Shown here piece after piece: positions 34,945-45,948 of a stretch of DNA of 64,000 bases. Location: contig JAQOTA010000054.1 in the NCBI GenBank assembly GCA_029532415.1, positions 1,488,001 through 1,552,000 of the forward strand, read 5' to 3'. The DNA comes from Marasmius tenuissimus (taxonomy: Eukaryota; Basidiomycota; Agaricomycetes; Agaricales; Marasmiaceae). The stretch's first letter is position 1; each line of letters starts with the position of its first letter. The position numbers and the translations under genes were made by a program. The notes below the pieces were generated by a model, which did no database searches, was not told the DNA's origin, and saw only the letters and a program-made list of their open reading frames with translations.

Positions 34945-37900
34945 ATGAATCTCGCGTCTCAGAATGTCGTCAAACAACCTGACCCTAGTGCTCTCCTGGA
35001 CCTCAAAAACAGGTTTCTGAAAGAAGTCACGAGAAAGCCGACTGTGGAAGAGGTTGAGAGATGGAATGAGGAATTCAAGGATAGGCAGGGGGAACTGGTG
35101 AGTTTTGAAGCTTGAAGGGACAACCGCATCAATAATGATTTCGCGCTTAACGATTGAAATGAATTTTGAAGGCATGTTCAAGGTGTATACTTTATGCAGC
35201 TCCCTGTTCATTGTCCTCCACGAAGAGAATCGCGTGCGCGCAGTGTGTTCAAGACAAACTTGACGAATCTTGTACCCGGACACTAAACGAGAAGACAGCG
35301 CGAGTCCGACGGGTGCTCGGATTGAATGAAGAGACGCAGCGCATGCTTTTAAACGCCTGCCTCGAAATGCAGCAACAGCTACCCGCGTCGTCGAGCACTG
35401 CTTCCACAAATAGTTCAATCAATGATGTCAACAACGTCCAGGCGTCTGAGACTCTCACAGCCATCACACACACTTCCTCCCCATCATCCACATCCAAGGC
35501 AACTGGCAATGCCAGGATGGGGCAACAGAAACCGCCTGAGGCGGATGCCGGCACTAGCGAGCCTACAGTTTCCTCGAAGAAACCACATTGTGTTGGAGAA
35601 GTTGATCGTTTGACGAAGGAAGCGGAGACATCGAAGAGATTGGCGGCTGAGTCTTCGGAGATCCTCAAGCAGGTTCAAGGACAATTGGACAAGGCGGAGA
35701 AGAAGCTCGAAGGCGTGTATCTCTCGTTCTGCACGCGAAAGATTACATACTTACCCTTCCGGGATCCATTAGCTGAAATATCCCACACAACAAAGCTCAA
35801 CCAAGAATGCGACAACTTTCGAAGGGACAATCACGACTTACGCTGGTCGAATAAAGACTTGACAAAGAAGTTGGAGGTACGAGAGGGGGAGCTCAAGGAG
35901 AGAGAAGCAGATTGGAGCAAAGCTCAGAAGACAACGTTGGAAGAGTTGGAGGCAGTCAAGGAGAGGGAGAGGAGACTGGAAGACCGGTTGAAGGTGATTA
36001 CTGAGGAGTTAAAAGAGAGCAACACCACGAGAGAGGCTTTGAAGACTGAGTTGGAGAAATGCAAGCTAGCGAAGGAGACCCTAAAAGGTGATTTGGAGAA
36101 AGAGAAGTCGGCTTCAATGGAGATTCGACGGAGGGTGGAAGGCGCGTGTTCCTTTCCAATGCTCGTGGCTTTCGGCCCTAACGTCAATTGTTCCCAGAGG
36201 GGTACCATGCCGTCCGCGAGGCAGTGGCTATCTACGAGGCAAATACTATCAAATGGTATGATGAGAAGAAAACACTCGAAGAAAAGATCAAGGATCAAGA
36301 GGAGACCATCTCTCGCTTGCATGCGGCCTCCAAATCTAAAGATGGTCGGCAGTTTTCCCCTTCCTCCATCGAAGTGCTCATTTCTCATTGTATGGTACAG
36401 ATGACCTGGAGCGCGTGAAAGAGCTGCAATCCCGGACAGTTGAGCTCGAGCGGGCCAACTCTGAGGTATCGAGTACGTTGCCCCGAGAATCACTGCCTGG
36501 TTATGTGATAACTCATGACCATACTCCCCACGCAGGGGCCGAAAAGAGGGTAAAGCAAGATGAAGAAAACCTTCGAGGACTCCAAGCGGAACTTGACCGA
36601 CAGGGGTCCAAACTGGGTGGGTTTCACCCTGCTGCATTTTCCCAGGTTTTGACAACGTGCGAGCAGAGAAGCTTAGCAACAAAGTACGGACTCTAGGCAC
36701 TGATTTTGCTGGAGTTCGGATTAGATTCGCCAATGGCAATTTCCCTGTCGCCGAGGTTCTCGAAGCTTGCGATAATCTGGGTGGGCGGACATTAGGCATA
36801 TCCTATGTACTTGCGGATTTAGCAGCGTCCTCTTCGAAAGCCGCCAGCCCAAAACCGATAGCGATCTCACCTCAACCAGCCAGGAGGCCAATATCGACAT
36901 CTAAAGTCATATCTCCTACGTCTATGCGGGGAACGGATCCCCTACAACTTGAACCGACTCCGTCCGCAAGCACCCCTGCGCCGGAGAAACCCTCATCATC
37001 GCAGTCGATTAAAGGGCCGATTACTTTGCCTTCTGCCAGGAGAAGCGATCCTCTTCAACCTCAGCAGCCAACACCTCCCCCTACAAGTATATCCCGATCC
37101 ACCACGTCCCAACTTCCATCATCATCATCTGGGCAACCGTCGTCCTCTACCCAGCCCCCTCCATCCAAACCCACTTCAGCGATCTCAACTTCACGGCCGC
37201 CGGCACCGTCACAAGCGCCAGTAGCAGGTTCTCCGATGTCTGGTCCTCGAACTGCCGGACGGCCAGAACCACCACCAGATCCAGGCTTGCGCACGGACTC
37301 ATCCGAGGACCTGTCGGGAACCAAAAGGTCGTCGTCACGATCGAGACAGAAACGGAGACAAGTCGTTTTATCCGAACCATCAAGCGATGGGGAGGGCAAC
37401 GACAAGGTCGAGAAGCCATGTGCAATTTCTCAGAAACCCTCGTCCGTGCCCGAAACGCGTAAACGGCCCATGCCAGCTCCCCAACTAGCGAATGCCTCTA
37501 CATCAGCTTCACGGGATCCTGGACCATCGCGGCTAGGAGCTGATGTAGAAACAAGCTCGGACGAGTCCATGCATTTGACTGAGGGCAAGAGGCCATCATC
37601 GCAGAACCCGACACGTTCCAAACGAAAGCGGAAACAGACTGTTCTGTCAGACCCATCGAGTTCGGAAGGTGAAGACGAAACCTTGCGTGTCGGCAGCGGG
37701 AATCCATCGTCCAAAATCATCAGTTCTCGAGACAAACTCATCAGTGCAGACCTACGCAAGGAATTTGTACCGTCATCCCTCACACCTCAACAGAAGGGAG
37801 ATGCCGATTCGAGGACGCGCCCGAAGGCGACGCCCAGTCATGTGCGTGATGGTCCCTCTGCGACACCGGCTTCATCTATCTCTGCAGTGGGAAATAAGAC

Positions 37901-38114
37901 GTTCACTTCACCTCGAAAGAGACGGAGGACCGAAGGCATTCTGACGAAGGTTCCGAGGACACAATCAGATTCGACAGCCCCCGCAACTGGCAAAGTGGTC
38001 TACACGTCGCCCCGCAAGAGACGAAGGGTGGAGGAAGCATCCGGAGTCCAGTCCAGGCGCGGGGAGGATCCTCAGTCTCCCATTACTGCCGATACTATGT
38101 TCTTTCTGTTCTGA
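34945..38114 (+). CDS. Zn2Cys6-spaced cysteine cluster, coiled coil, SPRKR-tail protein (copy 1)
   Basis: Seven exons (34945-35097, 35172-35712, 35773-36141, 36198-36344, 36401-36472, 36536-36616, 36667-38114) encode 936 residues. Residues 53-85 hold six cysteines (CSRC, APC, CAQC, ESC) spaced C-x2-C-x6-C-x9-C-x2-C-x8-C, which fits the fungal Zn(II)2Cys6 formula though the usual basic residues are few. A long heptad-rich coiled coil (~150-420) follows, then a conserved folded patch (EKLSNKVRTLGTDFAGVR) and a ~450-residue Ser/Pro-rich disordered tail with two acidic SSEGEDE-type runs and two TSPRKRRR motifs (likely nuclear signals). Introns after exons 2 and 3 appear to start with GC. I do not recognise the family; nuclear DNA binding is inference. 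It forms a tandem pair with 38821-41905. Confidence 0.75.
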
Positions 38115-38820
38115 AGGACAGATTGTTGTATTTTTTTGCTGTATATGTTAGTGTGTTTTGTTTTCTTTACAATCCATTCTTGGTAGTAAGTCACTTGATA
38201 TCCCTCTTGGATCTTATCACGCTGCGGATGCTCAGTCAGACTGAAGCCTTTGTTTTCCACCTCGAACGATTCTGACGGAAATTCCTCAATATCTTACGCG
38301 GCTCTACAATGCGGTTCGGCTAGCTTCGTTGCTATATAGCTCCTCTGAACGCTGAAATGTAGCCCATTCACGAAAAATTGCCAGTGGAGATCAACAACTT
38401 TGTGGATCCGAGATCGCACTGACTAGCACGGCAACAGCTTTGACATTGATCGTGCTTTGAGTTATTATCGGACCCACATCAGCACACAAAGCGGGGTTCG
38501 CTCCAGTTCGCCTCTCTCCATAGTCGCCGCGTAGCCTACCAACGAGTTCGATCAAGGAGCGTACTTAGTGAATACTCTCGAAAATGAGGGGAATGAGAGC
38601 CATGCCAGCGCGAGGGAATCCGAATTTGCATACGATATGACCATATTAAAAAACCATGGACGCGCGTGGGAGCTACCACAAACTTGAACATCTACAACCA
38701 TCCCCACCACTCTCAATATACCTCGATAATTCAATGCTCGTTCCAACCCGCCCGTGCCATTGATAGTGAAAATAGCGTTCAATAAGGGCATTCCATCTGA
38801 CTTCATTTTACCCCTTGTCG
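38115..38820. other. Intergenic region between tandem copies
   Basis: 706 bp, probably the promoter of copy 2. No gene or repeat was identified. Confidence 0.35.
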
Positions 38821-41800
38821 ATGAACTCCACGTCTCATAACCTCATCAACCAATTTGTTCCTGGCGCTGTCCAGGACTTCAAAAGCCAATTCCTTGCAGA
38901 ATTCACGAGACAGCCGCTTGCGGGGGAAATCGAGGTTTGGAACGAAGAATTCAAGGACAGACAGTCAGAATTGGTGAGTCTAGAAACTTGGTTCAGAACG
39001 AACACTGTAGTACTTACTCTTACTCTATGACCGAAACGAAGACATGTACGCGTTGTAAAGGACTTGGAACGCCTTGTTTGATATCCTCCACGACGAGAAT
39101 CGCGTGCGCCCAATGCATCAACGACAAAATCCAGGAGGGCTGTTGTTCGCGAACAGGATTCGAGAAGACGACACGGGTCCAACGGGTGCTCAACTTGGAT
39201 GGAGAAACATACCAAGCACTTTTACGAGTATGCTTCGAGCCGGATATCCAACAACCTCTGCCCAACACGAGTTCCAACAGCACTTCAGACAATCATGTCA
39301 ATCATGTCCAGGCGTCTGGGGCTCAGCTCATGACCATCACTTTCTCCTCCTCCTCACCAACGAAGTCATACTTGAAGCCCAAGGCGGCTGGCAAAGCCAG
39401 GATGGGGCAGCAGAAACGGCCTGAGGCGGGTGTTGGCAGTAGCAAACGTACGATTCTCTCGAAGAAACCCCCACGTGCTGAAGAAATCGATCATCTGAAG
39501 AGGGAGGTGGAGATGTCGAAGAAATCAGCAGATGAGTCGTCGGAGAGGCTCAAGCAGGTTGAAGAGCAATTGAGCAAGGCGAAGAAGAAGCTTGAAGGCG
39601 TGTATCCCTCGTTCTGCAGGCGATACAGATCACATACTTATCTTATCTGGATCTTTTAGCTGAAATATCCCACACAACAAAGCTCAACCAAGAATGCGAC
39701 GGCTTTCGAAGGGATAATCAAGACTTGCACTGGTCGAAGGATGAACTGACAGAGAAGTTGGAGGCCAAGAACAGGGAGCTCGAGCAGAGAGAAGTTGAAT
39801 GGAGAGAAGTTGAAAAAACTCAGAAGGAAAGGTGGGAGGAGTCGGAGAAAGAGAAGAAGCTCATGCGAAAGGAGAGGAAGAGGCTAGAGGACCGTTTGAA
39901 GTTGTCCACCGAGCAGTTGGAGGGAAGCAACGGTTCGAGAGATGCTGCGAGGGCCGAGCTAGAGAACTACAAGGCAGAGATTGAGACTTTCAAAGCTGAC
40001 TTGGAGAAAGAGAGGTTGGCCTCAGCGGCGAATCGACAGGAAGTAGAGCGTGTGTACCTCTCCTTTCGAACGCTCGATACTCTCGTTCCTGATATCTTAA
40101 TTTCAGAGGGCTCTCAGGCTGTCCGCGAAGCAGTGGCTGTCTATAAAGCAGATACCATCAGATGGAATGCCGAGAAGAAGACACTCGAAGACAATATCAA
40201 GGAGCGAGAAGACGCCATCCTTCGTTTGCAAGCCGCCCTCAAATCTAAAGACGGTCGGCAGTTCCCCTCCTCCATTGAATTGCTCATCTCTCACTGTGTG
40301 GCACAGATGAGCTGGACCGCGTGAGGAAGTCAAGCGCATCGTTAGAGGGCGAGATGGAAATAATCTCGCGCTCCTACGCTGATTTGCAGGAGAAAACAAG
40401 TGTTGATGACACGACTCTGACGGCAATCAAAGATCAGGTAGAATCCCAGACAGCTGAGCTCGAGCGGGCCAAATCCGAGATATCGAGTAAGCCTTCCTGA
40501 ACCGATAATGTGATAATTCGTGACCTTACTCCCCGCGCAGCGGCCGAGAATAAGGCAGAGCAAAGCGAAGAAAACCTTCGAAAACTCCAAGCGGAACGTG
40601 ACAGACAGAGAGTCAAGCTAGGTGGGTTCACCCTGCTGTTGCGAATCCATAACTCTTGACAACCTGGGAGCAGAGAAGCTTAGTGGCAAAGCGTGGGCCC
40701 TGGGCACCGACCTTGCTGGAGTTCGGAATAGATTCGTCAATGGTAATTCACCTGTTGCCGAGGTTCTCGAAACTTGCGATAGCCTGGGTGGGCGGATCTT
40801 GGGCATGTCCTATGCTCTTGAGGACTTGGCGACCTCTTCGAAAGCTGCCAGGTCGGAACCAGTACGGACGGTACCTCGATCGACCAGGAAGTCAGTATCG
40901 ACATCTAAACTTGCATCTCCTCCATCCGCGCGAGGGACGGATCCTTTAGAACTGAGGCCAATTCCCTCACTCGCCAGTATTTCAAGACCGGGGAAACCCT
41001 CCGCACCGCAATCTACCAGAGAATCGACTCCCCCACCTTCCGCCAGAAGAACCGACCCCCTTCAGCTCCAGCCAACTCCTCCCCCTATAAGTACATCCCA
41101 ATCCACCACGGCCCAACTTCCATCATCATCTGGGCAACCATCCACTGCCCAGCTCCCTTCGTCCAAGCCCACGAAACCCTCATCATCAGATCTCGTCTCA
41201 AAGCCATCTGACACACGTAAACGGCCCACACTAGCATCCCAAGTAGCGGGTTCCTCCACGTCGAGTTCACGACCATGGCGCCCAAGAGCAGATGTAGACT
41301 TGAGCTTGGACGAGTCTATGGATGCGACTGAAGTCAAGAGACCGTCCCAGAAACCTGCGCGCTCCAAGCAGAAGCTGAATCAGACCATTATATCAGAATC
41401 ATCCAGTTCGGAAGGCGAAGACGAGTCCTTGCTTGTTGGTAACGGGAACTCGTCAAAAACCATCAGCTCTCGAGACAAACTCATCAAAGGAGACCGACGC
41501 AAGCAACTTATTCCGCCGTCGCTCGGGCCTCAACAGAAGGGAGATGACGATCCGAAGCCACGCTCGAAGGTGAATCCTCAGCTCGATACGAGTGCTGCAT
41601 CGTCTACCACCCCGGCTTCATCCACTTCTTCAGCGGGGAATAAGACGTTCACTTCACCTCGAAAGAGACTGAGGATGGAAGAGGTTGTAGTGAAGAAGGT
41701 TTCGAGGACACAGCCGGACTCAACAGCCTCTACGACTGGCGAAGTGATTTATACGTCACCTCGCAAGAGGCCAAGGGTGGAGGGAGCATCAGGAGCCCAA

Positions 41801-41905
41801 TCCGGGCGCGAAGGGGGGATCCGATTTCGTCACTACGTTCCGCTCAGTAGTCCGGCACGGCGGTTGACTGGACGTTTACAACACTACGAAAGAGATGGAG
41901 GGTAG
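38821..41905 (+). CDS. Zn2Cys6-spaced cysteine cluster, coiled coil, SPRKR-tail protein (copy 2)
   Basis: Seven exons (38821-38973, 39042-39597, 39660-40049, 40107-40253, 40307-40486, 40541-40621, 40674-41905) encode 912 residues with the same splice phases as copy 1. The lead (WNEEFKDRQSEL) and the cluster (TCTRC, GTPC, CAQC, EGC) keep the identical C-x2-C-x6-C-x9-C-x2-C-x8-C spacing. The coiled coil, the EKLSGKAWALGTDLAGVR patch and two C-terminal motifs (TFTSPRKRLR, IYTSPRKRPR) are also kept. Exon 5 is 180 nt against 72 in copy 1, adding 36 residues to the coiled coil. The tail is shorter and lacks one Ser/Pro block. Intron 2 begins GC here too, and retaining it would create a stop. Confidence 0.75.
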
Positions 41906-42608
41906 AATCGCACCGGACGATGGCACCCATGTAGAGTTGGACGGTCTGTCGAAGTCAGGGGCGACTCGGAGGCTTAGGATTTGGACCTCGTTTTGGAAAG
42001 CCGGATTGTTGTATTTCTGTTGTGCATATCGCTGTGTCTTGTTTTCTGTGCGTTGCCTTTCTAGTAGTTAGTTGTTTTAGATACCCCTTTCTCGGATTCC
42101 ATGGAAATGTAGACCCTTCATCAGATCGAAGCTCTTTATCGACTTCCACTCAAGTACCCACACCGGGAGAAGCTGACGACTGCTTGTAGCCTCATGAATG
42201 ATTGATGATCAGATCGTTCTCTCACTGGTAGCGGTGCCAAAGTGGCTCGTGCCGGTACCCCACCTCATCTTTTTGCCTCTAACCATGTTCAAGTCCGCCG
42301 CTCATGTTGACGTCTGAAATGCTGGGTAGTTAGGCATGTTTGACTTACAAACTTATAGACGCAGCGCCACGAATTCCTGCTTTCACTTCGGTTCCCAATC
42401 TACACCCAAGCCCGGGGCTTTGGACTCGAATGAGGCATCTGGTCACCACACGCTCAGACAAGTCAAGAAACGATGTGACAATAATCCAGAAACGTCAGAT
42501 AGATAGATAATATAACAGATGATTGGATGTGGCTAAAGATACTATCAAAAGTCGAACGGTCCATAACCCGGGCTACTACCAACACAAACTTAGAGTTAAA
42601 AACCGCGA
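41906..42608. other. Intergenic region between convergent genes
   Basis: 703 bp between copy 2 (+) and the aspartic protease (-). GATAGATAGATAATATAA near 42497 is a small GATA repeat. No gene seen. Confidence 0.35.
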
Positions 42609-44903
42609 CTAAAACGCATGGGGCGAGTACGGCGGTGGACCAGGACTTCCGTATCGGTTCGGACTGTCCGTCGCAACCTGACCTGCCTTGCCATAGCCTA
42701 CACCATAACCCCCTCCTCCGGATCCACTATACCCATCGTGACTCCTCGACGGGCTGGGAGGGTACGAGCCGTGATATGACTGCTGCTGATGTTGCATTGT
42801 GTCCTGTCCCACAAAGACACTGCTACTCGATGGGTTGACAAAACTCCCGTTATCGTGCCGATGCTGGTACGGTCCAGGAGAGTGCAGGTCTTGTTGTTGT
42901 CCATACGAATTCGACCTATGAGCAGGTGCGGGCTCCTTAAGGGGCAAGAAAGTCGAGGACGAATCATGCAACTGCGCGTAGGATTGGGATTGTCCACCAC
43001 CACCCAAAGCACCGGGGGCACTCCCACCGAACATGGCACTCTCAGCCTTATTACTCCTCTTCGCGTTCTTGCCCTTCCGCTTGCAGCAACACTTCCAAAC
43101 GACGAAACCAATGATCAGGATAACTCCGACGAGACAGCCTGTGAGGATGTACGGCCATCGACTGAGAACCATTTCTTGGTATTTCTTCTTCTTCTCTTCG
43201 TCAGAGACGGGCGAATGCTGCATCTGATCAGCGGGAAGCAAGCTGAACTGGGCGTCTTTGGTGGTGTCGGTACCAGATAGACGAGTTTCTACAAAATCGG
43301 CATGTGCTTGTGAAGAGGTGGTCAGAGGTAGGAGTTGGATGTACGGGTCCTGTTGATCGTCAACGCCGTCGACCCATTTACCGAATTCCATGAGGGTATA
43401 AACGTTACGCACTGTGCCGAGTCAGCTCGCCGTGTTTGATACGTAGGCGAACATTTCACTCACTAAAGTTCATCCCCATGATCATATCGTAATGGCCAAG
43501 CAAAGAGAACGCCGTCGTGATGGGTTGGAACTGTAAACCCACGGCAGAGGTCAGAGTCAAATAGTTACGGGAAAAGGTCGAGCTAAACTCACGGCTCCAA
43601 TGCACATCCGATTGCCTTTCTCATCCCGGTAGTTGAAATTGTCGTCCACAGTATCCAGCGGGTGTACTGGATAGTTCTTTCCTCCAAAGTTGAATGATAT
43701 ATTCAGCATTTGACCGCAAGGCACGGTCCACCACTCCTTGGAGGAATCATAGACAGCTCCTCTCACACGACCGTAGATGGCATCGGATACTTCACGCGGT
43801 ACCTGGCTGTGTGAGAATCGTGAGTCCAGGAAAAGATCACATGTTGTACGGTTCGAAGTACCTGAAGGTGAAGCCTGAGTCCATGACCGCAACAAGTTGT
43901 CCTGATGGCGCCCTTGGAACGATGGACTTGACCTTGATGATCTCTCCATCCGGGCCAATGATCCCGTTGTTTTTATCTGTCAGCGCCTGCCAGTGTTGAT
44001 CTGACACGCGGTCAGTCTCGTCCGCGACGAAGTTCATAGGACGAGAGGCCTACCTGACTTCAACAGCCTGTTGACTTCTTCCACGTCCAACTTGGGCATA
44101 GAGGTAACGTTCTGGAGGTTGGGGGCTATTTCACCGATAGTGAACTGGCCTGTGTAGCCCTGTGTTGTGCCCTTGCGGTCAAGGAGGAAAGTGATGTAGT
44201 TGGTCGCGGATTTGGTTTGCTGGAAGACTCTTGTCAAGACAGAGTCGGCGCTCTGTTTCGAGCCAGCTTTGTCAAGAACTTGACTGCCTGAGTTTGGTCC
44301 GAGACCCATGAGGCCTGAATAGCCTTGTTTGTGAATGTCGGTAGAGAATGAGGATGCATCGTCGACCTGCACTACTCGAACAGTCAGCACCTGTACCAAA
44401 ACGAAGATATATCCTCATACAGAATGCTTGATTCTCGATAGTATATTGATTGAATTTAAGTTGTGTTGACTTTATCCGTCCTAGAAATCCCAGTCAGGGT
44501 CACACTAGTCTGCCAAACGACATTCCACGCACCTCCAGCAGACCCAATGGCGTACTGTAGTGACAAACTTTTGCCCAAATCCTTTGTAGACGGAGGAGTA
44601 GAAGGAAAATTGGCCCATAAATCGGAGCTGGGGGGAAATTTAGCATTCGTTACTAGGAACATAGAGGATTTCTCACCTCCCAGTGTCCAACAAAACAGCT
44701 ATGTCAACACCTCCGAGAGTTATATTGGTAACATATTGAGCATTTCCGATGTTTTGAAGGCCCATTGACCCTTGCCCTCGACGCATGATTCTTGAACTCC
44801 TGGCAGCATGTTCTGGCTCCGGAAAGACGACATTGAAAGGGATCGTGACAGCGAAAGAGAAGTCGACAACAAATAGTAATGAGAGTGGTATTAAGGAGCG
44901 CAT
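42609..44903 (-). CDS. Membrane-anchored aspartic protease (pepsin A1 family)
   Basis: Eight exons (44677-44903, 44533-44627, 44421-44480, 44054-44371, 43862-44000, 43593-43806, 43464-43530, 42609-43411) encode 640 residues. After a signal peptide (~1-18), the first catalytic motif is LLDTGSSDLW (D73) and the second is VMDSGFTF (D274), as in the two-lobed pepsin fold. SGLMGLGPNSGS and IIGPDGEII are further family marks. After the catalytic domain, a transmembrane helix (459-480, WPYILTGCLVGVILIIGFVV) is followed by CCCKRKGK and a Ser/His/Gln/Gly-rich cytosolic tail of ~155 residues. A surface or vacuolar membrane protease is inferred. It diverges from a paralogue at 45949-48166. Confidence 0.92.
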
Positions 44904-45948
44904 GTGTGAATAGAGAGGGCCTGAAAGGCAATGTTGAGTACCGTCAAGGTAAAAGTAGAGAGGAATTTACCAAGTTCGAAACGGCCAGGAGTTTCAAGTT
45001 TAGGGAGTCTACAGGCGTGGGAATAGTGAGTGACAGAGTGCACCGGTGAGCAGCTTATGTAAGGCACAGCCGATCCGAGCAAAGCGCTCGGCAGGGTCTT
45101 TCCACTTTTCCTTCCCAGCGTGAGGTCGCGTCCAGATCGCGTCTTCCTCTATACATATTACACACACTCTCTCTGCCCAACTCTTGCCTCATCGTCTCGT
45201 GAAACATCCTGCTTTGACGCGGGGAGTATTGCTTGAAAGATCAACAAACCCACCAAATTGTCATGGAAACGAGCGAGATCGAAGGTGCGGACAAGAATAC
45301 CGAGAGTCAATCGGCTGAGAATTCTCGGCTCTCTTCATGAACTTGCAAGTCCGTTGCGGCGTTCTGAGCCTGCGCCGCGTATATAGGTCGGTCGAGTGTC
45401 GGATCGAGCATTCAGGTATTGTAATATCGTTCCTCCCTGTCCGGAAATCCTCCAGACAGTCTGCTTGTTCTGAATGTTCCTAAAATAGACGTTCAGTTTG
45501 ATGATTACTTGCAATTGTGGAACTTCAACGTTGCTTCAGGTGATATCTCGTCCAAAAAAACTGCACATAGGGAGGCAATTTCACTTGAAGCTCAGCGCTC
45601 AGCATAGCGGGTCAGCGGCTGCAAGCTCATGGCAAGGACAGCGTAAAGGTGCCTATCGATGCCTGTTGATGCCCAGCGCCTCAAGTTCAATCTTCCTGTC
45701 ACTGGCCCCTGTAGCCCTTGCCTTGCCCAGCCTCACAGTACTCAGGCTGCCAGGACCAATTCAAAAAATCGGGTGTCACGACATATCCATTAATAGCCCC
45801 TCGAAGTACTAGGCGCCAGTGCACTGCCGCAACTGCCGCACCACATTGAAAATGGACACCACCCAAGGGACCTTCGGCACTCCTCCCCCTCTTTTTCCCT
45901 TTCTTTCACTTTCACTCTTTCTTCCAATCTTTTTCTTCACGGATTTTC
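44904..45948. promoter_or_regulatory. Bidirectional promoter region of protease pair
   Basis: 1,045 bp separate the two divergently read protease starts. A TATATAG box sits at 45380-45386, roughly central. Which gene uses it cannot be told from sequence. No other gene was seen inside. Confidence 0.45.

Noticed and set aside
35924..36799. Minus-strand open frame (291 codons) opposite the first coiled-coil gene
   Set aside because: Antisense to exons supported by a tandem paralogue with the same phases. The product has no recognisable features.
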